Of a DNA stretch of 7,581 nt, positions 1 through 5,868 are shown piece by piece. Each line of letters begins with the position of its first letter. The stretch's first letter is position 1. The notes under the pieces were generated by a model, which searched no databases, had not been told where the DNA came from, and saw only the letters and a program-made list of their open reading frames with translations. The stretch comes from Flavobacteriales bacterium (GTDB lineage: Bacteria; Bacteroidota; Bacteroidia; Flavobacteriales; Flavobacteriaceae): positions 1-7,581 of the forward strand of contig WGAP01000124.1 of assembly GCA_015494775.1 (NCBI GenBank), read 5' to 3'. The position numbers and the translations under genes were made by a program.

Positions 1-127
1 TGGAAAATTACGGGTGTTTTGATTTTTGACAGGAATTGAGGATTTGTTATTGTTTGGGAATATTAGCCGTTTTGGAAAGGACTACCCTTTATTTATTCGT
101 TATTTTCACCTGATAAAAAACATTAAC
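1..127. other. AT-rich intergenic stretch, no gene seen
   Basis: I see no open frame of useful length on either strand and no recognisable RNA gene. The base composition is AT-rich, unlike the GC-rich repeats that begin further right. It may be the 5' or 3' flank of a gene outside the window. No convincing Bacteroidota promoter pair could be placed. Confidence 0.5.
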
Positions 128-185
128 GACCTCCCGCTCCGTCGGGGGCGGAAGACCCCGACGGAGCAGTCATAAATCGGAGGTC
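128..185. repeat. Perfect two-level hairpin in AT-rich DNA
   Basis: An inner perfect 12-bp inverted repeat (GCTCCGTCGGGG at 136-147, complement at 156-167) encloses an 8-nt loop. An outer 7-bp pair (GACCTCC at 128-134, GGAGGTC at 179-185) closes the structure, with an 11-nt unpaired stretch on the 3' side. The GC-rich stem sits abruptly in AT-rich flanks. No T-run follows on the + strand, and on the - strand only a weak T-tract (116-125 read in reverse) lies beyond the outer stem, so a terminator for a leftward transcript is possible but not compelling. It could equally be a REP-type intergenic palindrome. Confidence 0.7.
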
Positions 186-233
186 AATTGTTCGATGTTC
201 ATTGTTTAAGCGTGATTTATCGCACGGGGAAAA

Positions 234-286
234 GGCCGGCCGCTGAGTGCTGCGATCGTAGTGAGCAGTGTATCAAAGCGCCGGCC
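234..286 (+). repeat. REP-like repeat R1 (TGAGTG...TATCAAAG type)
   Basis: First of three related units. Pattern: closing arm, TGAGTG, a small central hairpin, GTATCRAAG, complementary closing arm. Here the arms are GGCCGG-rich (234-240 and 280-286), TGAGTG is at 244-249, and the centre contains CTGC/GCAG around CGATCG. R1 shares TGAGTGCTGCG and GCAGTGTATC with the unit at 346-389. Alternating conserved boxes and variable but self-complementary arms are typical of repetitive extragenic palindromes. I recall similar TTCGATACAC...CACTCAG palindromes in Bacteroidota intergenic regions but cannot verify this here. Confidence 0.7.
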
Positions 287-290
287 AACC

Positions 291-336
291 GGTCATTTCG
301 ATACAATTTTTGCTACGCAAAAATCACTCAATGGCC
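291..336 (-). repeat. REP-like repeat R3, inverted
   Basis: Read on the - strand this has the same plan as the units on either side: GGCCATT arm, TGAGTG, a perfect 8-bp hairpin (ATTTTTGC/GCAAAAAT at 306-313 and 317-324, TAC loop), TGTATCGAAATG, then a complementary arm with one G-T mismatch. Only the TGAGTG and TGTATCGAA boxes are shared; central hairpin and arms differ. It lies 4 bases after R1 and 9 bases before R2, in opposite orientation to both. Confidence 0.65.
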
Positions 337-345
337 TCCCAAACA

Positions 346-389
346 GGTACCTGAGTGCTGCGCCGAAGGTGCAGTGTATCGAAGGTACC
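346..389 (+). repeat. REP-like repeat R2
   Basis: The arms are GGTACC at 346-351 and GGTACC at 384-389, which is its own complement. Between them lie TGAGTGCTGCG, a short hairpin centred on the GAA at 364-366 (CTGCGCC against GGTGCAG, one mismatch), and GCAGTGTATCGAAG. It is in the same orientation as R1 and opposite to R3. A further TTCGATA at 408-414 may be the remnant of a fourth unit, but it has no arms. Confidence 0.7.
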
Positions 390-421
390 GGCATCCAACA
401 CGGTCGCTTCGATAAAAATCA

Positions 422-440
422 ACTCAAAACTCAAAACTCA
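422..440. repeat. Short tandem repeat, 7-nt unit ACTCAAA
   Basis: About 2.7 copies of ACTCAAA in tandem, between the REP-like cluster and element H. Too short to say more. Copy number may vary between strains. Confidence 0.55.
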
Positions 441-451
441 TAATTAAATCC

Positions 452-622
452 GCGCCAGGGATGGGAGCGGTTATGAGCCGCCGGCGGTGCCGATGGTTTT
501 CCGCCCGGCGGAGGCGACCGGAGGAAGCCCCACGCACGGGCGGGCGCGGGCGCGCGTGTCGCGCGCCCGCGCAAAACCACGGCATCCGCCAAGGCGAATA
601 TAAGCGGACAGCCCGACGGCGC
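452..622 (+). repeat. Element H, copy A: long hairpin repeat
   Basis: The conserved ends are GCGCCAGGGATGGGAGCGG at 452-470 and AGCGGACAGCCCG at 603-615. Both recur in the copy at 5869-6170. The extreme ends GCGCC (452-456) and GGCGC (618-622) are complementary. Inside, GGCGG-TGCCG-GGTTTT at 483-500 pairs with 573-590, with two single-base bulges. At the apex is a perfect 13-bp GC-only stem (544-556 with 560-572, TGT loop). Open frames run through it on both strands, but they follow the palindromes rather than any protein family. The AGGGAT...AGCGG / AGCGGA-AGCCCG end motifs resemble repeats I recall from Flavobacteria, possibly the Rfam Flavo-1 RNA; this is unverified. Confidence 0.7.
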
Positions 623-623
623 T

Positions 624-789
624 CGGCGTTGCAGCAAGCATAAAACCTTCACACCAAGTCTCGTTCTTTTTGCCGATAACGGCATTGACAACCCTCGCCA
701 TAGCTACGGCTATGCCTTCGGATTGCCGGCTTTGTTCACGACAAAAATAACTTCGACTTATCCGACATTTTATGCTTGCTGCAACGCCG
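624..789 (-). repeat. Element K, copy A: conserved core in a 22-bp stem
   Basis: A perfect 22-bp inverted repeat (624-645 and 768-789; inner part CAGCAAGCATAAAA) encloses a 100-nt core (652-751). On the - strand the core matches 6017-6116 on the + strand at 95 of 100 positions. The core contains smaller hairpins (CATAGC-CGTA-GCTATG and TGCCG-TTAT-CGGCA). The spacing between stem and core is the same in both copies to within one base (16-17 nt on one side, 6 nt on the other). It abuts element H copy A. It could be a structured RNA, a MITE-like mobile unit or a remnant; no transposase is present. Confidence 0.8.
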
Positions 790-797
790 TGAGGAAA

Positions 798-871
798 CGG
801 GTTTCCGCAAGGGCGCTCCGCCGTCCCGAAGCGGAACCCGAGGCCCCGCCGCGGCGCGCGCCAGCGCGCCG
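798..871. repeat. GC-rich hairpins left of the large palindrome
   Basis: Two separate inverted repeats occur. CGGGTTTCCGC (798-808) pairs with GCGGAACCCG (831-840), with one bulged T. A GC-only 8-bp stem (852-859 with 864-871, GCCA loop) follows. There is no T-tract after either, so they do not look like intrinsic terminators. No credible protein is encoded. Confidence 0.55.
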
Positions 872-978
872 GGCGGATGGCCGGACGTAAACATTTGAAA
901 ATCAACGAAAGCCCCGCCCCGCGGCTTCGCCGCGGGGCGGGGCGCCGACAAATTTACGCCAACGTCCGGCCATCCGCC
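872..978. repeat. Large nested palindrome upstream of the aromatic operon
   Basis: An outer perfect 17-bp inverted repeat (GGCGGATGGCCGGACGT at 872-888, complement at 962-978) encloses a second perfect 15-bp stem made only of G and C (911-925 with 929-943, TTC loop). The stretches between the stems are AT-rich and also partly complementary (TAAACATTTG against CAAATTTACG). It ends about 140 bases before the likely start of pheA, so it lies in or just ahead of the operon leader. Whether it is regulatory or simply another repeat is not visible from sequence. Confidence 0.75.
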
Positions 979-1030
979 GCGGGCATTCGCCCGCCGGCGG
1001 GGCCCCGAACGTAAGCGCCGGGGCGCCCAA
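979..1030. repeat. Small GC-rich hairpins before the operon leader
   Basis: GCGGGC (979-984) pairs with GCCCGC (989-994) across an ATTC loop. GGGGCCCC and GCGCCGGGGCGC follow as short self-complementary blocks. The sequence then turns AT-rich at about 1030, which marks the edge of the repeat block. No promoter matching the Bacteroidota TTG / TAnnTTTG pattern could be placed with confidence between here and 1117. Confidence 0.45.
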
Positions 1031-1116
1031 ATAATCAACAACAATCCGTACAAACCACACCAATGTTCCTCGCTACTTTCCATAATTTCTTACCTTGCAA
1101 GCCAAATGCTTTGGCT

Positions 1117-1941
1117 ATGGCTTTGCCCCGCATCGCTCTGCAAGGTATTGCCGGCTCCTTCCACCACGAGGCCGCACTCCAACTCTTTCCGCAAGGAGTG
1201 GAAGTGGTGGCTTGCCGTTATTTCGACCAAGTGCCGCAAGCCGTGTCCGAAGGACGGGCCGATTTCGGATTGATGGCCATCGAAAACAGCACGGCCGGCT
1301 CCATCCTGCCCAACTATGCGCTTATCGACGGCTCGGGCCTGCAAATTCTGCGCGAAGTGTATGTGGACGTGCGCCACCAACTGATGGCTCCGCAGGGCAC
1401 CACGCTCCAAAACATCCAACGCGTATGGTCGCATCCCATGGCCTTGCTCCAATGCGGGCGTTTCCTGCGCCGGCATTCCGCATGGCAACGTATCGAATAC
1501 GAAGATACGGCCGCCGCGGCCCGCGACATTGCCCGTCATAACCTGAACGGCACCGCCGCCATTGCACCGCGCATCGCCGCTGAACTTTACGGGCTCGACA
1601 TCCTGGCCGCCGACATTCACGACCAATCATCCAATGCCACCCGCTTTGTATTGCTGGGCCGGCCGGCACCTCCGCAAGCCGGTGCCGACAAGGTGTCGCT
1701 TCGTATCGAAACGCCGCACCGCCCGGGCGCCTTGCTCGAAATCCTGGAAATCCTGGCAGCCGAGCGGTGGAATATGACCAAACTGCAATCGCTTCCCATT
1801 CCCGAAAAGCCCTGGGAATACCGCTTTTTTATCGATGCGGTGTTTCCCGAGGCCGATGCATTTGAAAAGGTCATCGATTTGTTGGGCCGTAAAAGCTCCC
1901 ACCTGAAAATCCTTGGTATTTATCCAAATCAAAACCTATGA
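1117..1941 (+). CDS. pheA: Prephenate dehydratase with ACT domain
   Basis: Converts prephenate to phenylpyruvate, the phenylalanine branch, in the cytosol. The 274-residue product has the usual monofunctional layout. A periplasmic-binding-like catalytic part begins at IALQGIAGSFHHEAA (about residue 5) and contains GLMAIENSTAGSI and the catalytic NATRF motif (T175-R176-F177). A C-terminal ACT domain (about 192-265, PGALLEILE and NMTKLQSLP) is the usual site of feedback control by phenylalanine. The classic ESRP of many homologues reads QSLP here, which I believe is common in this phylum. A start at 1063 in the same frame would add 18 residues, but family members begin just before the IALQG motif, so 1117 is preferred. 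No Shine-Dalgarno is seen at either start. It is first in the operon and overlaps the next gene by 4 bases. Confidence 0.95.
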   Translation: MALPRIALQGIAGSFHHEAALQLFPQGVEVVACRYFDQVPQAVSEGRADFGLMAIENSTAGSILPNYALIDGSGLQILREVYVDVRHQLMAPQGTTLQNIQRVWSHPMALLQCGRFLRRHSAWQRIEYEDTAAAARDIARHNLNGTAAIAPRIAAELYGLDILAADIHDQSSNATRFVLLGRPAPPQAGADKVSLRIETPHRPGALLEILEILAAERWNMTKLQSLPIPEKPWEYRFFIDAVFPEADAFEKVIDLLGRKSSHLKILGIYPNQNL

Positions 1942-3080
1942 AAACCGCGCAACGACTGGATTTTATCCGCGACTATTATTTTGCCCGCAAACTGGCCGAG
2001 GTACGCCGGCTCGAAGCCGAAGGCGGCATGCCCTTCCTGGTGATGTCCATCGGCAATCCCGACCTTCCGCCGCCACCCGAAGTGGTGGATAGCTTGGTCC
2101 GCCACCTCAACGACCCCGGGGCCCACAGCTATCAACCGTATAGCGGTATTGCATCGTTCAAACAAGCCATTGCGGATTTTTACGCCCGCAAATTCAACGT
2201 CCGGCTCGACCCCGCCACGCAAATCCTGCCGCTTTTGGGCAGTAAGTCGGGCATTATGTGGCTGTCGTTGGCCTACTTGGACCCGGGCGACAGGGCTTTA
2301 ATCCCCCAACCCGGCTACATGGCCTACGGCTCGGTTACCCGCTTGGCCGGCGGCGAACCGGAACTGTATCCCTTGCAGGAAGGTTCCTGGTTGCCCGATT
2401 TGGACCGTATCGAAGAACGCGCCCGCCACGCGCGCATCCTGTGGATGAACTATACCAACATGCCCACCGGCACGCCCGCCACACCCGAATTTTTAACCGA
2501 AACCATCGAGCGTTTGCGCGGCAAAGACATCGTACTGGCTTTTGACAACCCTTATTCGCTCATCACCGAACAACCGCTGAGCGTGCTTCGCTATGCGGCC
2601 GATTTGCCCGTGGTGGAATTTCAATCCATGAGCAAGAATTTCAACATGGCCGGATGGCGCATCGGTTGGGTAGCCGGCCATCCCGATATCGTTGCCGCCA
2701 TGGCCAAGGTGCAAAGCAATGTGGAAACGGGCATGTTTTATCCCTTCCAAAAAGCCGCCGAAACGGCCCTGGCCCTGCCGGACGAATGGTTTGCGCATAT
2801 CAACCGCGTTTACAACCACCGCAAAGCCAAGGTGAAGGAACTCGTCGCTTTGTTCGGCGGTGTATGCAACGCCCGCGGCGGCGGCATGTTTTGCTGGGTT
2901 AAATTGCCCGAAGGTGTGTCGGGCGAAGAACTCGCCGACCGGCTTTTTTACGAACACCGTATTTTTGTGGCGCCCGGAAAAATTTTCGGTGAAATGTGGG
3001 ATAATTATATCCGCATATCGCTCACCGTGCCCAAAGAAGTCTATGACCGGGCCATGGAACGTATCCAACAAGGCAAATAA
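1938..3080 (+). CDS. PLP-dependent class I/II aminotransferase
   Basis: A fold-type I aminotransferase of 380 residues, near the usual length. The PLP-binding lysine is K233 in SMSKNFNMAGWRIGW. D203 and Y206 in FDNPYS fit the ring-nitrogen aspartate and O3' tyrosine, and R359 in YIRISL fits the substrate-carboxylate arginine. The motif that normally reads NPTG is NMPTG (174-178), so the asparagine that contacts PLP O3' in aspartate aminotransferase is replaced by M175. Context between prephenate dehydratase and dehydrogenase makes phenylpyruvate and 4-hydroxyphenylpyruvate the likely substrates with glutamate as donor, but this is inference; prephenate itself or unrelated keto acids remain possible. 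The start is fixed by the ATGA overlap with the dehydratase. Confidence 0.93.
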   Translation: MKTAQRLDFIRDYYFARKLAEVRRLEAEGGMPFLVMSIGNPDLPPPPEVVDSLVRHLNDPGAHSYQPYSGIASFKQAIADFYARKFNVRLDPATQILPLLGSKSGIMWLSLAYLDPGDRALIPQPGYMAYGSVTRLAGGEPELYPLQEGSWLPDLDRIEERARHARILWMNYTNMPTGTPATPEFLTETIERLRGKDIVLAFDNPYSLITEQPLSVLRYAADLPVVEFQSMSKNFNMAGWRIGWVAGHPDIVAAMAKVQSNVETGMFYPFQKAAETALALPDEWFAHINRVYNHRKAKVKELVALFGGVCNARGGGMFCWVKLPEGVSGEELADRLFYEHRIFVAPGKIFGEMWDNYIRISLTVPKEVYDRAMERIQQGK

Positions 3081-3949
3081 TGAAACGTATCGGCATTTAC
3101 GGCTTGGGACTAATCGGCGGCTCGTTGGGCTTGGCCCTGCGTGCCACAGGCCGCTACCGTATTTACGGTGCTGACCGCAATCCCGAACACCTGAAAAAAG
3201 CCCTGGAACGCGGCTTGGCCGATACCGAACTTATGCCGGCCGACATTCCGCAAATGGACGGCATTATTCTGGCGGTTCCTGCGGACGCCTTACCCGTCTT
3301 GGCGCGGCAATTACTGGGCAAACTCAACCCCCGGGCCTGGATGTTCGACACCGGCTCGGTCAAGCGCCCCGTAACGGAAGCGATAAAAGACCATCCGCGC
3401 CGCGGCCGCTTTGTGGCCGCCCATCCCATTGCGGGCACCGAATACTCGGGCCCCGAAGCGGCCTTTGTCTCCTTGTTCGGCGGAAAAATCAACATCATTT
3501 GCGACCCCGAAGCATCCGACGACGATGCCTTGGAAGCGGTGGCCACACTTTTTGGTCACGACCTGGGTATGAACGTGCATTATTTGCCTTCGGATGTGCA
3601 CGACAAACATATTGCCTACGTATCGCACCTTTCGCACGTTAGCGCTTTTACGCTGGGTAAAACCGTGCTGGATGTGGAAAACGACGAACACAATATTTTC
3701 CTGATGGCCGGCAGCGGGTTTGCATCCACCGTGCGCCTGGCCAAAAGTTCGCCCGACACTTGGACACCCGTATTGCTTCAAAACCGCAAAGCGCTACTGC
3801 CGGTTTTGAAAACCTACGGCCAAAACCTGGAAATATTCATAGATTTGCTCGAAAAGGAAGATGCCGGCGGTTTGCATCGCTTACTGACCGATACCAACCG
3901 CATCGGCCGCATCATCGACCGGATTGCCGAAAAATATGGAAAACAGTAG
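3080..3949 (+). CDS. tyrA: Prephenate dehydrogenase
   Basis: Oxidatively decarboxylates prephenate to 4-hydroxyphenylpyruvate, the tyrosine branch, using NAD(P)+. An N-terminal Rossmann fold is shown by GIYGLGLIGGSLG (about residues 4-16). The middle carries AHPIAGTEYSGP (H115) and the helical-domain signature YVSHLSHVSAFTLG (H183, H186). At 289 residues it matches the short form without a C-terminal ACT domain, so no built-in tyrosine sensor is visible. The aspartate after the second Rossmann strand (YGADRN) suggests NAD+ preference, a weak inference. The start ATG overlaps the previous stop by one base (TAATG). An arogenate dehydrogenase activity cannot be excluded. Confidence 0.94.
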   Translation: MKRIGIYGLGLIGGSLGLALRATGRYRIYGADRNPEHLKKALERGLADTELMPADIPQMDGIILAVPADALPVLARQLLGKLNPRAWMFDTGSVKRPVTEAIKDHPRRGRFVAAHPIAGTEYSGPEAAFVSLFGGKINIICDPEASDDDALEAVATLFGHDLGMNVHYLPSDVHDKHIAYVSHLSHVSAFTLGKTVLDVENDEHNIFLMAGSGFASTVRLAKSSPDTWTPVLLQNRKALLPVLKTYGQNLEIFIDLLEKEDAGGLHRLLTDTNRIGRIIDRIAEKYGKQ

Positions 3950-5030
3950 GAAATACCGCCGTTGGTTGGACGACATGCAACTGGGCCACCCGCTCACCAT
4001 AGCCGGCCCGTGCAGTGCCGAAACCGAAGAACAGGTGATGGAAACCGCCCGCCGCCTCACGGGCGGACGCGTTACGGTGTTTCGCGCGGGTATTTGGAAA
4101 CCCCGCACCAAGCCCGGTAATTTCGAAGGAATCGGCAAATTCGCCCTGCCGTGGATGCAACGGGTGCGCCGGGAAACCGGACTCGAACCTTTTATCGAAG
4201 TGGCCACGCCCCGCCATGTGGACGAAGCCCTGCGCCACGATATCCGCATGATGTGGATAGGTGCGCGCACCTCGGCCAACCCTTTTGCCGTGGAAGAAGT
4301 GGCCCAAGCATTGCGCGGCAACAAGGACGTGATTGTTATGATCAAAAATCCCGTCAATCCCGACCTGAACCTGTGGATTGGCGCTGTGGAACGCATCGAA
4401 CGGGCGGGCATTGAAAATTTGGGTGTTATTCACCGCGGATTTTCGGTTTATGAAAAAACGCCCTACCGCAACAAACCCAAATGGCAAATCCCCTTGGCTT
4501 TCAAGGCCACGTTTCCCGATATTCCGATGATCATCGACCCTTCGCACATCTGCGGACGGCGCGATTGCATATTTGATATTGCCCAAATGGCGCTCGACCT
4601 GCAATATGACGGAGTGATGATCGAAAGCCATCGAGAGCCCGACAAGGCATGGAGCGATGCCCGCCAACAGGTATCGCCCGAAACGCTTCATGACATCATC
4701 CACCGGCTGATGGTGCGCAAACCCCGGGCCGAAGAAGACATCCACCGCGAAAACCTGCAAGCCCTGCGCCGCCATATCGACATCCTGGACGAACAAATCC
4801 TGGAACTCCTGGCCAAACGTATGGAAGTGGTGCGCGGTATCGGCGCCATCAAACGCCGGCAAAACATTTCGCTCCTCCAACCCGACCGCTGGCAAAAAGT
4901 CTTTGAACGGGCCCTGGATTTTGCACGCGAAAACGGGCTGAACGAAGAGTTTATCCGCACGGTTTATTCGGCCGTGCACGAAGAAAGCATCTGGCAACAA
5001 AAAAACGGTCAGGCACCGCCCGAGCAATGA
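3936..5030 (+). CDS. Bifunctional DAHP synthase / chorismate mutase
   Basis: A 364-residue fusion. Residues about 20-255 are a type I-beta (KDPG-aldolase-like) 3-deoxy-7-phosphoheptulonate synthase: AGPCSAE (C26, metal ligand), KPRTKPGNF (55-63), DPSH (H204), IESH (E230) and WSDA (D241) supply the metal and substrate sites. Residues about 273-355 are an AroQ-class chorismate mutase helix bundle (LRRHIDILDEQ, LLAKRMEV, IKRRQN). The N-terminal synthase joins PEP and erythrose 4-phosphate; the mutase makes prephenate. C-terminal mutase fusions are known from Porphyromonas and Prevotella, where the mutase domain also mediates allosteric inhibition, by prephenate as I recall; Bacillus has the reverse order. 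ATG at 3936 is preferred over TTG at 3924. It overlaps tyrA by 14 bases. Confidence 0.94.
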   Translation: MENSRKYRRWLDDMQLGHPLTIAGPCSAETEEQVMETARRLTGGRVTVFRAGIWKPRTKPGNFEGIGKFALPWMQRVRRETGLEPFIEVATPRHVDEALRHDIRMMWIGARTSANPFAVEEVAQALRGNKDVIVMIKNPVNPDLNLWIGAVERIERAGIENLGVIHRGFSVYEKTPYRNKPKWQIPLAFKATFPDIPMIIDPSHICGRRDCIFDIAQMALDLQYDGVMIESHREPDKAWSDARQQVSPETLHDIIHRLMVRKPRAEEDIHRENLQALRRHIDILDEQILELLAKRMEVVRGIGAIKRRQNISLLQPDRWQKVFERALDFARENGLNEEFIRTVYSAVHEESIWQQKNGQAPPEQ

Positions 5031-5488
5031 ATTCCACCAACGAAAAAAACATTTTCGGCTCATCCGCCAAAGGGCCGCAACGCAAAAAACGGCTGACATT
5101 GCTCGGTTTTTACGGGCCGGTTTTGATGCTGTTCGCCCTGCTGATAGCCGCCAAAGGCGGTAAGGCGCCCTTGTCGTTTTTCGGGCTGGTAAAGGCCGGA
5201 ACCAAGGATGCGCTTTGGCTGCACGCGCTAGTGATTTATCTGTATTTGTTGGCCTTCACACTGCTGATTGTTTACACCTACCTGGGCCTGGAAAAACTGG
5301 TCAAACACCGCCGGCATTTGCTCTTTTTTCGCCTTTTGTTGGTGGCTATTCCTTTGGCCTCGGCCGGACTGATTTATGCCGTGGAGCCCGTTTGGCATTA
5401 CCGGCACACGGTGTTTGTGGTGGGATTGGCCATTGTTTCGGTTGCCGGACTACTTTTTGTGGAACTGGCAGGGAGACGCAAGAATTAG
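5027..5488 (+). CDS. Four-helix membrane protein of unknown function
   Basis: 153 residues; I do not recognise a family. A basic, hydrophilic N-terminus (1-22) precedes four predicted membrane helices at about 23-42, 63-86, 98-119 and 128-148. The basic loop KLVKHRRH (90-97) and C-terminal RRKN fit an N-in, C-in topology. No signal peptide, metal motif or catalytic pattern is evident. Its ATG overlaps the stop of the DAHP synthase gene (ATGA), so it is translationally coupled to the aromatic operon and was probably retained there. In many Flavobacteria I recall rsgA at this position, so this neighbour is atypical. Transport of an aromatic compound is conceivable, but with four short helices and no family match it is only a guess. 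Confidence 0.85.
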   Translation: MNSTNEKNIFGSSAKGPQRKKRLTLLGFYGPVLMLFALLIAAKGGKAPLSFFGLVKAGTKDALWLHALVIYLYLLAFTLLIVYTYLGLEKLVKHRRHLLFFRLLLVAIPLASAGLIYAVEPVWHYRHTVFVVGLAIVSVAGLLFVELAGRRKN

Positions 5489-5552
5489 ATATTCTATTTT
5501 TTCCAAATCCTCTATTTTTCATAAGTATTCCATGGGTTTTCACCAAATTTTT

Positions 5553-5580
5553 TTTGTGTTTCTAGGTAAAATTATTTTCG
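5553..5580 (+). promoter_or_regulatory. Possible Bacteroidota-type promoter for the small gene
   Basis: TTTG at 5553-5556 and TATTTTCG at 5573-5580 resemble the -33 TTTG and -7 TAnnTTTG boxes of the Bacteroidota housekeeping sigma factor, with one mismatch in the -7 box. The spacer of 16 bases is shorter than usual. The stretch is AT-rich, lies in the only gap before the small gene, and ends 20 bases before its ATG. Weak support. Confidence 0.3.
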
Positions 5581-5600
5581 TATAGCAAAATTTAATAATC

Positions 5601-5798
5601 ATGGAACGCATTGTTTTGACCCGAAACCACAAACGCTATCGCATTTACGAAACCGCAAACCGTTATGTGGTATCTATCGATACTAGTGATGTATTCCTTT
5701 GGAATAATTGGAAACGCATAGGCGAAACACGAACCTTGGACGATGCATTAAGTCTTATACGTTCACATTCGGGTTCCGAAATCAAAAGTATCGATTGA
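5601..5798 (+). CDS. Small hypothetical protein (65 aa)
   Basis: I do not recognise a family. The sequence starts with alternating hydrophobic and polar residues (KRYRIYETANRYVVSID) that suggest a beta-hairpin, then has WNNWKRIGETRTLDDALSLIRSHSG, ending in a likely amphipathic helix. It looks like a small soluble alpha/beta protein with no signal peptide. Support for a real gene: an A-rich leader before the ATG (AATTTAATAATC), typical of Bacteroidota starts, a sensible amino-acid composition, and a stop just before the repeat block. It is less GC-rich than its neighbours, so recent acquisition or a lineage-specific origin is possible. It stands alone, 112 bases after the operon. Confidence 0.6.
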   Translation: MERIVLTRNHKRYRIYETANRYVVSIDTSDVFLWNNWKRIGETRTLDDALSLIRSHSGSEIKSID

Positions 5799-5840
5799 TG
5801 TTTGAGGGTTAACGCTCCGTTTTTTTATTTTCAGGGCGCC

Positions 5841-5868
5841 TGCCGACATTGCTACGCAATGTGCGGCA
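5841..5868. repeat. Hairpin at the left edge of the second repeat block
   Basis: ACATTGC (5846-5852) pairs with GCAATGT (5856-5862) across a TAC loop. The stem continues as TGCCG (5841-5845) with CGGCA (5864-5868), with one bulged G. It follows the small gene by about 40 bases but has no T-run after it, so it is not a standard terminator. The TTGC-TAC-GCAA apex also occurs in the REP-like unit at 291-336. Confidence 0.6.

Larger units (their letters stand above)
1117..5488 (+). other. Five-gene phenylalanine/tyrosine biosynthesis operon
   Basis: Five + strand genes overlap by 4, 1, 14 and 4 bases in turn (ATGA, TAATG, ATG inside the previous gene, ATGA), so translational coupling and a single transcript are very likely. 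The first four cover DAHP synthesis, chorismate to prephenate, both prephenate branches and the final transamination. No hairpin plus T-run separates them, and the AT-rich stretch after 5488 has no clear intrinsic terminator. Confidence 0.88.

Noticed and set aside
234..389. CRISPR-like array
   Set aside because: The units alternate in orientation, have no uniform repeat or spacer length, and no cas genes are present.
188..443. Two overlapping open frames of 60-75 residues on the + strand
   Set aside because: They run exactly through the three palindromic repeats, which explains their openness. The translations show no protein-like pattern and there is no supporting start context.
431..1083. 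Several open frames of 60-144 residues on both strands in the GC-rich block
   Set aside because: High GC removes stop codons, and the frames cross perfect hairpins. Their Arg/Pro/Ala-rich translations are typical artefacts.
1063..1116. In-frame 18-residue N-terminal extension of prephenate dehydratase, containing three Phe codons, as an attenuation leader peptide
   Set aside because: It has no stop before pheA, no attenuator hairpins with a T-run follow it, and the family normally starts at the later ATG. It is read as leader DNA.
3912..5099. A 395-residue open frame on the - strand
   Set aside because: It lies antisense to the clear DAHP synthase/chorismate mutase gene and is a product of the codon bias; its sequence matches no family.
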